64,000 nucleotides of DNA. It comes from Liolophura sinensis. Taxonomy: Eukaryota; Mollusca; Polyplacophora; Chitonida; Chitonidae. Location of the stretch: positions 5,393,991 to 5,457,990 of the forward strand of contig NC_088297.1 of assembly GCF_032854445.1 (NCBI RefSeq). The letters are read 5' to 3'. The notes under the pieces were generated by a model that was not told the DNA's origin, did not search any database, and saw only the letters and a program-made list of their open reading frames with translations. Of this stretch, positions 27,301 to 39,300 are shown piece by piece; positions within the stretch are counted from its first letter, which is position 1; the number at the start of each line of letters is the position of its first letter. The translations under genes and the position numbers were made by a program.

Positions 27301-30300
27301 GGCAGCTCCAACTAACTCAGACAATGACTAGACCCATTGTAATTAAAACTGTTTGATATAAATAAAACCGAAATATTAAATCCTGCGTCATTTGTTGAGT
27401 AGCAACAGTGTGCTCTACATTGTAAAGCTTGTCTGCGGAAATAGACATATTCGGTTCATTAAAGTAACTTGAAATCATCAAGATATGACCGCTGCTACTG
27501 TGTATGCCTAAAGCCTTTATTTGGAGCTACTGCTTGTAATTTAATTAATTTAATTTAATATTAAATTAATATTAATGTAATTTAATATTAAATTTAATTA
27601 ATTCTCGTGGACTCTCGCAAAGCGAATCTAAGAGAATCCATTTAATATAATCTGCTTAAAAAATGATGAAACTAAAACCCTGAATAAGATCTGGGTTTTC
27701 CGTGACATGCCAGGTACTTCCATTATTGAACTTATTTAAAGGCATTGATTCAGTTCAATTTATCAATTTACTCTTCATGAGTCCTTATGACCTGATTAAG
27801 TGTTAATTAGATTCTGGAAATTAAAGTTCATTTATGTATTTGATTGCGTTGTACGCCATACTCAAGAACATCTGAATTTTCACTTATGTGACAGCGACCA
27901 GCCTTATGGTGGGAGGAAAATGACAGAAATTTAAAAATTGTTGCTACAGGGGTCATACACATGTAGATTTATTGGAAATAGTGTTACCATTTTATTGTAC
28001 TAAACCAAAAAAAAAAAACAAACTGATGGAGTAAATTGTGAGTAATTTCTGTAAATTTCAGTAAATTAATACTGTTGCTTACCAGGTGTGTGAAAAAGTT
28101 TGGAGAAAGTAAAAAACTGTTAATAATGTTAATTTTGCGTGTATTTCTTTATATTTAATAAACATCTTTTTAGGCCTGGAAAAGTATGGTACCTTTGCTG
28201 GTTTAAATCATCTATCTCTTCAACTGATCTTTGTTGTCTTGCAGCTTTTATGAATGGTTGCAGTACGAGATTTAACCTGGCCTATCAGTGTAGCAAATAC
28301 CCACCGGCTGGGGGTACCTGTATCAGTGTGAACGGTGAGTGATTTACCTCATTCTGATTGGCTAGCAGTATACTGCCACTCCTCATTCTGATTGGCTAGC
28401 AGTATACTGCCACTCCTTCTCATTCTGATTGGCTAGCAGTATACTGCCACTCCTCATTCTGATTGGCTAGCAGTATACTGCCACTCCTCATTCGGATTGG
28501 CTAGCAGTATACTGCCACTGATTGACTAGTGAGTTAGCCAATGGGGAACTTTTAAAACTCCTTCCTGTCTGTATCAAGACAGTTCAAAGCTGTGAACTCC
28601 TGCGTTCTTTCCTTTCCTTAAAACGTATGTAAAGTACACATGCACTGCAATGTCACAGAAGAAAACAAAGCGTACTACTGTTGTTTGGACCTTCTGTGTA
28701 AGCTCATCCTCAAAACTCCCAATTGTACTGAGAGCAGTAGGTATCAGTATAGTGTAAAGTCGATCAAAACCACCATGGAATCATCTGCCGTCAGAGATAT
28801 GTTTACCAAAGCTGTCACAGTCAGCTTAACCTATGATTGCTTACCGTAATATTGGATAAACAGGGCCCGTGTACATGTAATTAGACTGTCACAGTGTCCA
28901 AGGGTGGGGTGCTAACGGCCGCCGGCCTCAAAGCATTTATTGGAAACGACAAAAAAATTCTGTTTTTGTATTTTCCCTGACACTAACAACAGCAGTTTTA
29001 ATAAAATGCAATTTGTTTACAACTCTGAAAGCGTTTAAGATTATCTTGATCCTTGTCGTTTAACCCTGCTTTGAAGACTTACAGGCCTTGACAATGTAGT
29101 AAACATTTGAAACATTTTAAAGTTTAGCATGTAAAACTTCACTTTCAGAAGCACAAATTAAAGGCCTTATGTATAAAATCCACCTTTCTGTTTTGTTCCA
29201 TCATAAAGTTTAGTGTGATTTTATTCAATGATGTTTCATGCTTGTATAGTACTGTAGTGAGGGTTTGCAATTTTTTTATGCATTCTTTACAGTGTGATCA
29301 TTTTTAGGCTACAATTTACAACTTTAAACACTTACTTTACTTTGTTAACTTACTTAATTTACATAATTGACATTTGTAGGTCCGGCAAGTTCAACACCAG
29401 CTATAACAACCACTACCACAGGTATGATTACATATATCAGATGTATGTGTCCCTATTGGTCATTTGGTTCTCCAAGCTTTGATTTGTGAAGATGAACACT
29501 TTCAAGAAACATGAATATCTTAATTAATATCTTAATTAATACGGGGGCCTCCATGGTTCAGCTCTCTGACGTTGGTTTGGGGCCATCCTTGGCTGAATAA
29601 AATTTTGACCAAATTAACATCAGAGCAATCGTGGACTCACAGAAGCCGATCTACTCTTGACCATTGAAGTCTCACATTTAAAGCCAGCTAAGGAAGCACC
29701 AAAATTGTTTTTTTTTTGTACGGGCTCTAAAAAATTCAAAATGGAGAAAAGTAAAACTATAAATCAATCTTTGAATTTTGGGCGATTCTCTCTGTTTTTA
29801 TGATTTTCTTGGATTTCTGAGCTTCCCTATCGTGTAAAAATTAGGGTGGCCAAACTCTTGCTTGCTCGGCACCAGCTTTTGTCCGGAGGTTAGTCTGGAG
29901 GTTTGTCTGAAGGTAAGTCAGGAGGTTAGTCAGGAGGTTAGTCAAAGGAGTAGTCATTAGGTTTGTCTGGAGGTTAGTCATTAGGTTTGTATGGAGGTTA
30001 GTCATTAGGTTTGTCTGGAGGTTTGTCTGAAGGTAAGTCAGGAGTTTGTCAGGAGGTATGTCTGGAGGTTTGTTGGGAGGGTTGTCAGGAGGTTTGTCTG
30101 GACGTTAGTCAGTGGGTTTGTCTGGAGGTTAGTCAGGAGGTTTGTATGGAGGTTAGTCGGGAGGTTTGTCAGGGGGTTTGTCAGGAGGTTTGTCAGGAAG
30201 GTTTGTCAGGAAGGTTTGTCTGGAGGTTTGTCAGGAGGTTTGTCTGGAGGTTAGCCTGGAGGTTAGTCAGGAGAAGGGGATGGTAATCCAATCTTATCTA

Positions 30301-33300
30301 TTTTTTGTTTACAGAAGTTTCAACAGTTCCAGTATCAACAACTGAAGCAGTTTACAGTATGTACACTCATTTATGATTGACATGTACTTTATCTACTCAA
30401 TTTTAATATAGATTGATATTCAAGGACGACATTGGAATATGTAGATTAAACACAAACAGATGCACAGGCTGGTAATCAGAAAATGCTGTCTAAAAGCATG
30501 TTTGTCTTTGTTCTTAACATTTCAAGGTTTCTTCTGCTGTGTGAAGAAAATACTATAAAAGTGGAGGGCTTAGTACTGATTATAGAATTTTCTTTAAAAT
30601 GATAAATGTTGCTTATATTTAGTCATCCGCATGATTTCGTTGGCTCTTTTTTTTCCAGCTTGCCAGCCAGTTCCAGCAGGTGCTTGTAATGGCGTATTAC
30701 CTTACGCCTTCACTTCCTTTCCTAACGAGTTTGGCCATGAATCAGCCCCGTCTGCATCTGGGGCTCTGCTGGAGCTCCTTGACAGCAGTTCGCAGTGCCC
30801 CCTGGTGGACAAGGAGCTGCTAATCTGTCCGATTTTGTTTCCCAAGTGTGAAGCCTCCAAGCAGATTCCAGCTTGTCGAGCTCTGTGTGAAGGTTTGTAC
30901 AAGTACGAAGTAAATTTTTGTAATTTTTCCACCACCACCGAGGTACAAGTTGATAAATTTTTGCCTGATTTGATTTATTTATTTGATTGGTGTTTTACGC
31001 CATATTCAAGAATATTTCACTTAGACAACGGTGGCCAGCATGGTGGAAAGAAATTGGGCAGACACCATAGGAAACCACGACCATCTGCGGACTATGGGCA
31101 GACCTTCCCACTTACGGCCAGAGAGAAAGCCAGCATGAGCTGGATTTGAACTCACAGCGACCGCATTGGTAAGAGGCTTCTGGGTCATTGCGCCAGGTTG
31201 CCGTGCTAACCACCTTGTGACCTTTCAGCTGTCTCTTGTTCAGCTGTAATTCCAAACCTGATGTGAATGTAAGTTTTTTAAAAACATTTTTGTATTTCTC
31301 ATAATTATATTAATTAATGACTTTTAAAAAAACATTTGGGAATGATGTAAATGGTTGATTTTATGTCAATTTTATGTCGGTTTCAGCATTACCCATGACT
31401 TGTATTCAGTTTCTTGGTCTTGACTGTCGTGCCTTCCCCAATGATGACGACCCTAAAGTGTGTGTGACAGCAGGAGTTGTGGACACATGTAAGTTAGCTG
31501 AGAAACCTTGCCTGTGACAGTTTTGGTAACTAAACCCGTTGTTACAGCCAAGAAGCCGAGAAACCCTGCCTGTGACAATTTTGGTAGCTAAACCCATTGT
31601 CACAGCCAAGAAGCTGAAAAAACCTTGTCTGTGACAATTTTGGTAGGTAAACCTGTTGTTGCAGCCAAGAAGCCCTGCCAGTGACAATTTTGGTAGCGAA
31701 ACCCGTTGTCACAGCCAAGAAGCTGAGAAACCCTGCCTGTGACAATTTTGGTAGCTAAACCCGCTGTCACAGCCAAGAAGCTGAGAAACCCTGCCTGTGA
31801 CAATTTTGGTAGCTAAACCCGCTGTCACAGCAAAGAAGCTGAGAAACCCTGCCTGGGACAATTTTGGTAGCTAAACCAGTTGTCACAGCCAAGAAGCTGA
31901 GAAACCCTGCCTGTGACAATTTTGGTAGCTAAACCCGTTGTCACAGCCAAGAAGCTGAAAAAACCTTGTCTGTGATAATTTTGGTAGCTAAACCTGTTGT
32001 GGCAGCCAAGAAGCTGAGAAACCCTGCCTGTGACAATTTTGGTAGCTAAACCAGTTGTCACAGCAAAGAAGCTGAGAAACCCTGCCAGTGACAATTTTGG
32101 TAGCGAAACCCGTTGTCACAGCCAAGAAGCTGAGAAACCCTGCCTGTGACAATTTTGGTAGCTAAACCCGTTGTCACAGCCAAGAAGCTGAGAAACCCTG
32201 CCTGTGACAATTTTGGTAGCTAAACCCATTGTCACAGCCAAGAAGCTGAAAAAAACCTTGTCTGTGACAATTTTGGTAGGTAAACCTGTTGTCGCAGTCA
32301 AGAAGCCCTGCCAGTGACAATTTTGGTAGCTAAACCCGTTGTCACAGCCAAGAAGCTGAGAAACCCTGCCTGTGACAATTTTGGTAGCTAAACCAGTTGT
32401 CACAGCCAAGAAGCTGAGAAACCCTGCCTGGGACAATTTTGGTAGCTAAACCCGTTGTCACAGCCAAGAAGCTGAGAAACCCTGCCTGTGACAATTTTGG
32501 TAGCTAAATCCATTGTCACAGCCAAGAAGCTGAGAAACCCTGCCTGTGACAATTTTGGTAGCTAAACCCGTTGTCACAGCCAAGAAGCTGAGAAACCCTG
32601 CCTGTGACAATTTTGGTAGCTAAATCCATTGTCACAGCAAAGGAGCTGAGAAACCCTGCCTGTGACAATTTTGGTAGCTAAACCCATTGTCACAGCAAAG
32701 AAGCTGAGAAACCCTGCCTGTGACAATTTTGGTAGCTAAACCCGTTGTCACAGCCAAGAAGCTGAGAAACCCATTGTCACAGCCAAGAAGCTGAGAAACC
32801 CTGCCTGTGACAATTTTGGTAGCTAAACCTGTTGTCGCAGCCAAGAAGCTGAGAAACCCATTGTCACAGCCAAGAAGCTGAGAAACCCTGCCTGTGACAA
32901 TTTTGGTAGCTAAACCTGTTGTCGCAGCCAAGAAGCTGAGAAACCCATTGTCACAGCCAAGAAGCTGAGAAACCCTGCCTGTGACAATTTTGATAGCTAA
33001 ACCAGTTGTCACAGCCAAGAAGCTGAGAAACCCTGCCTGTGACAATTTTGGTAGCTAAACCAGTTGTCACAGCCAAGAAGCTGAGAAACCCTGCCTGTGA
33101 CAATTTTGGTAGCTAAACCCGTTGTCACAGCCAAGAAGCTGAGAAACCCTGTCTGTGACAATTTTGGTAGCTAAACCAGTTGTCACAGCCAAGAAGACCC
33201 TATAGCTGAAAAGTGATATAACATTCAGCCTGCCTCCTCAGACATTTGCAGAGCCTATGAGTGTATTTAACTACTAGAAATCAGGTAGGCTGTTTACTTA

Positions 33301-36300
33301 AAACCACTTGATAAGGCCGTGAGAGCCCCAGAAGTTTGGAAAACCAACCAGAATCGCAAAAGATTAGAAATGCTTTGGTCCAGGTTGAAAAAATCGTGTT
33401 GTTTTCACAGTCTAACATTTGCTGAAGATTACCTGTGATCTGATGTTATTGTATCAGTGGAATCGTATCAGTGGAAAAATTCTTCAGTATGATGTGAAAT
33501 CCCAAAAATACATGTAGATAAAATTCTTCCATAAAACATTCTTCTGTAATCGCACATGGCTGCAACAAAGACGCTGGAAAATATGTATTTATGAAGAAAA
33601 ATGTTCATATTCTGATGTGTGAAAATGTGAGAAATCAGACTCAAATGCAAGAGCGTAAATCAGAGACCCTTCAGACGAATAATAAATAAATTTCTTTTGT
33701 AGGGATAAACGCCACTGACACACAATCCTGTTCTGGATTTCACTGTAATAATGGCAGATGTCTGCTGGAAAATAGCAACGTTTGTGATGGGAGCAATGAT
33801 TGTGGTGATAGCACTGATGAAATCTTCTGTGGTGAAGGTAAGAAAATTTGCACCTAACAAGTGATGCGCACATAATTGATATGCACATGACAAGTAATAT
33901 GCACATAACAAATGATATGCACATGACACGTGATATGCACATAACAAGTGATAGGTACATAACAAGTGATATGCACATAACAAGTGATAGGCACATGACA
34001 AGTGATAGGCACATGACAAGTGATAGGCACATGACAAGTGATATGCACATGACAAGTGATAGGCACATGACAAGTGATATGCACATGACAAGTGATAGGC
34101 ACATGACAAGTGATAGGCACATGACAAGTGATAGGCACATGACAAGTGATATGCACATGACAAGTGATAGGCACATGACAAGTGATATGCACATGACAAG
34201 TGATAGGCACATGACAAGTGATAGGCACATGACAAGTGATATGCACATGACAAGTGATAGGCACATGACAAGTGATATGCACATGACAAGTGATATGCAC
34301 ATAACAAGTGATATGCACATAACAAGTGATATGCACATAACACGTGATATACACATAACAAGTGTATGCACATAACACGTGATATTCACATGACAAGTGT
34401 ATGCACATAACACGTGATATTCACATGACAAGTGTTATGCACATAACAAGTGATATGCACATGACAAGTGATATGCACATGACACATGATATGCACATAA
34501 CAAGTGATATACACATAACAAGTGATATACACATGACAAGTGATATGCACATGACACGTGATATGCACATAACACGTGATATACACATAAGTGTATGCAC
34601 ATAACACGTGATATTCACATGACAAGTGTATGCACATAACACGTGATATTCACATGACAAGTGTTATGCACATAACAAGTGATATGCACATGACACGTGA
34701 TATACACATAACAAGTGTATGCACATAACAAGTGATATACACATAACAAGTGATATACACATAACAAGTGATATGCACATGACAAGTGATATGCACATAA
34801 CAAGTGATATGCACATAACAAGTGTATGCACATAACATGTGATATTCACATAACAAGTGATATGCACATAACATGTGATATACACATAACAAGTGATATT
34901 CACATAACAAATGATATTCACATAACAAATGATATGCAGTTGGAAATGGATTGGTGGTGAATTCACTAGTTAACTTCACATGTTGTTTTTTAATTTAGTT
35001 TCATTATCATTCTGATTAGAAAAAAAATACCCCACACTGATTTTCATTCACTGAAGCCAGTCTTCTTGGAGATATTTACTGCCTATACACGGTACTTTTC
35101 TTTTAACCAAGTCAGTATATTTTGACAAAACTTATGAAAGTTATTGGTTTATTTTATGATTTTTGTGATTTTGATAAACATACATTGTGCATGTATCAGT
35201 TAAAATCTGTAAAATGATTATATATGTATTAATAATGAATCGTTTTAACCTTTTGTTTCAGAGTCTGCAGCAGATTGTAGTTTTGAGGACGGGACTTTGT
35301 GTAATTATGTTCAGGATAGCAACGACGACCTTGATTGGCTGATTCACAGGATGGCCACGCCCTCTCTTTTCACGGGTCCCCGCCTTGATAACACGTACAG
35401 GAACCAATCAGGTTAGAGCTCAGTCTGTGATAACCGACGGTCACAGTTGTGTTAGTACCCTAATTCCTCAACCTTTTCTCAAATGAAAGAGTAACTTTCA
35501 GTACAATTTTTGCACATTTTTGATTTGATTTTGAGGACAAAATTACTTTGGTTGGATTGGTCCATTTCAGGACTGCACAAAAAGTATGATTTTATCAGAC
35601 AAAACAAAAAATGCTTTCAGAATATCCTTGAATAAACACTTTGAAAACATGTGCAAAGGTTGAAAAATAACGCTATCATCGTGAGACATTTACTCACTCA
35701 CTCACTCACCTGTCTTAATCTTGTAGGTCATTACCTGTATTTAGAGGCCACAGGTGTGTTACCTGGTAATAAAGCGCGCCTCACCCTCCCAGAGAGGAGC
35801 TGGCAGGAGCACTGTCTGCGTGTGGCTTATCACATGAGGGGGCAGGGCATGGGCTCTCTTAAGGTACAGTCATTGTTAGTGTGTTTCCAGTGTTACGGTT
35901 GAGGTACAAGATTTTGGTGTTCTGAAAGCCATTGTAATGAAATATATCAAAAAGGGCAGTTTCCCTAAGTACATATTACAGGGTTTACGGAAGGATGTTT
36001 GTTATCAATAATTTTTGTGTTTTTGTAAACTTGCTTTTCTGGGACAGGACTATTTATACTAATAATTTTGGAAAGTCTTTTTTTGAAATGTTAAGATCAA
36101 ATTCGTATAAAATGTGTATTAACTCTTATAAATGAGTTAATGAGTTATCAAAGTAACTGTATGAAAAATAGCTGTAATTGTTCTTATTTTTAGTCAGACA
36201 TTTTAATTTGAGCATTTAGGTTGTTCTTAGCACTCAAAACTTCTACGATATATGTCTTCCACAGGTTTTGACAGAACAGACGATGTCTAAAACATCCACT

Positions 36301-39300
36301 TTGCATTGGGTTGTCAATGGTAACCTGGGCACCATGTGGAAGACCGCAGCCATTACTCTACCAAGGGGAGACTACTCTATCATCCTAGAGGGCAGCAGGG
36401 GTTCTGAGTACACTAGTGACATGGCCATTGATGATATCACATCCAGATTGGGGGCCTGTCCAGCTGTGAATTTCAGTTAGTAATGGTTTTTGCTGAATGA
36501 CTTTTTCAGCAAAGTTTTTAGTTCCTAACCTGACCAAGATTGGGACCTGCGTGGCTGAGTGGTTAGCGTGTTACCGCAGAACAATAATGCCACCAGTGTG
36601 GTTGCAGCTCAAACTGGCTTCCTCTACAGTTGTATGTAAGTGGAAAGATCTGCCAGCAACCTGCAGGTGATCATGGGTTTCACTTGGGCTCTGCTCAGCT
36701 TCTTCCCACCATAATCCTCGCTGTTGTCGTATAAGTGAAATGCTTTTGAGTACAGTGTAAAACACCAAGCAAATGAGTAAATAAATAAATAAATAAACTT
36801 GATCAAGAAACTTTAAACTGTATCGATTGTCGGTGGTATACCTGATACCTGTTCAAAGGTGGAGAGATTTTGCCTGGTGTCATGGTTTGTAATAGTAGAA
36901 GCAAGCAAGGTAATATGACCAGGGTATGGAAGTAATACAGCTGTTGTGGCGTTAAAGGAAAAAACCTCTAAACATTGAAGCAGACATCGCTAAATAGACC
37001 ACTTAAAACTATGCATAAATATACTTTCATTTGTTTTCTTTAGATTTTTGTGAAGACAGATAAAGGCACTCAAACATTTGAATTCTAAGGTGGGCTTTAC
37101 GGGACCATACTATCAAAGGGTAGGAATTCTGACGTCACAGGAAGTTTACCCAACTCTAATCACGTCACTGAATATTAGAATAACTCTCTTTACCTATGAG
37201 TAAAAGATTACTGAAATAATGTGCTAAAAAATTCCTTCCTTCTGGTGAAGATGTGACGTCAAGAGTTCCCAGATACCTTCTACATGGCCCATAAAGCGCG
37301 CCTTACTATTCAAATACTTTGTATTTGAATGCCTTTCAACACTCCAAAAAATCTGAAAAAATTTCCAGTTGTCTGTATGATGAACCTTAACTTCATACTT
37401 TAGCTTTCATTTACTTTAAAGCAGTGATCATTCATTTTACGTCATGTGACACTCTGTCTTATTTATTTTTATCCAGGTTGCCAAGACGATCAGTTCTCCT
37501 GTCACACCACAAACTTGTGTTTGCCGATGTCAAAGCGATGTGATACTGTGAATAATTGCGGAGACTTCAGTGATGAGATGGACTGTGGTGAGTGAACATG
37601 TTTGTTTTTGTGCGTGTATGTTTTTTTTTGTCATCAGATAAACAGGGTGTGAGCTCAATCCTCGTCTTAGACACGCAATTTTGAAATTTCCTCTCATTTT
37701 TCAGTTTCAGGGAACTTGGTGAGGATAATCAGGTGATTCGCACGGTCTATAGTTTGTTGAAAACAACTTTTCTTTCACCAGAATGGTGTGCATATCATTG
37801 CGTCACACGTAGAAAAATTTATCAGCAGCTTGCGGGGAAAATAAGTGGCTGATAGCGCTAATGGGGTCATTTTGCATTGTGACCCCTGCTGTTGACTCCT
37901 GTCTTCCACCTACATGGTGTACTGGACTTATTTAAGCACCTTTAGAGTCAAACGACGTAGTGTTATCTAAAGCTGCGTGGAAGATGCAGGGCTGAGGAAT
38001 GCCGCAATTCTTATGTACAAGTACTTTTGTACAATTGTCTTTGCTCTTACAGGTTAGGGTTTGGCTTTGTGTCAAAAGGTTTGTTGTGTATTTGACGAAG
38101 GGCTGTGGTATACATACAACACTCAGTTCCCAGCACGCTTGATCAGCATTAGCCTAATTCCTCAACCTTTGGGGACCAGCCCCGATAACACAGTTGGTAG
38201 AGGGTCCGGGGCCAGAGCAGTAGATCCAGTCTCAATCCTGGGTCGGGTCACCTAAGGATTGGGTATGCCTAAGACCGTAAAAAAGAGGAAGTTGTAACTT
38301 CCTCACTTGGCGTTCAGCATGGAGGGGATAGTGCAATGACTAGTTGACCTGTATCAGTATAATGGCTCGGGCTGTGTGGCTTACTTGCCTTTGGTAAGTC
38401 GTTTTAGCGAAGCAGCACTTGATAAAAGAGCGGTAGAAATCCGTCCTGCAACAAGGAGGCACATTACATGCACTCTAAGGACTCCTTCAAAGACGTAAAT
38501 AATTAGTACCTGTATCTTGAATTAATTTATGCATTTCTTGTGGTTGCAGAATGTACAGACAAGCAGTACTATTTCCAGTGTAACTATGGCAACTGTATCA
38601 AGGCATACATGCAGTGCGACAACAACACAGACTGTCCAGACGGGAGTGATGAAGTAAACTGTGGTGAGTTAAGAGAGTGAAGTACTTGTGAAGAAATGGT
38701 GATTGTTCACAGAGAGAGGAAAGTCTGTTCGAAGTGTGAACTGGAAATTTTGACCGTGAACTATAACTGTCATCTGAAGTCAGTTAACTCGTGCTGCTAT
38801 GAAATGATCTATATTAAACTGTTTTCCCATTACTGCTGATTTGGATCTTGACTTAGACTGGTCTCAGTTTTCAGCACTAGAATCTTACATCCAGGAAGTG
38901 CAATCAGTAGTATTCGTAACAGTGTCTCTTAAAATCAACTTTCTTAATGAAATCGACCGGCCCGGATAGCACAGTTGGTAGAGCGTCCGCTTCGGGACCG
39001 GTAGATCCAGGAGCAATCCTTGATCGAGTCACACCTAAGACTTTAAAAGAGGAAGTTGTAACTTCCTCGCTTGGCGTTCAGCATGAAGGGGATAGTGCAA
39101 CGACTGGTTGACCCGTATCAGTATAATGGCTCGGGCGAGGCGACTTACTTGCCTTCGGTAAGTCGTCTCAGTGAAGCAGCACTAAATAAAAGAGCGGTGA
39201 AAATCCGTCCTGCAACAAGGAGGCACATTACACGTACATGCACCCTAATGATTCCTTCGTCATCATATGACTGAAAAATTGTTGAGTACGACGTTAAACC

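Noticed and set aside
31406-33045. Series of minus-strand frames with repeated [20 protein letters not shown]
   Set aside because: Translation of the 58-bp array in intron 21.
33589-34431. Long minus-strand and plus-strand open frames of 170-280 codons
   Set aside because: They lie in the 18-bp minisatellite; a period divisible by three keeps several frames open on both strands. Composition is monotonous and no splice or domain support exists.
33852-34940. CRISPR array
   Set aside because: The short repeats are directly tandem without unique spacers and lie in a eukaryotic intron.
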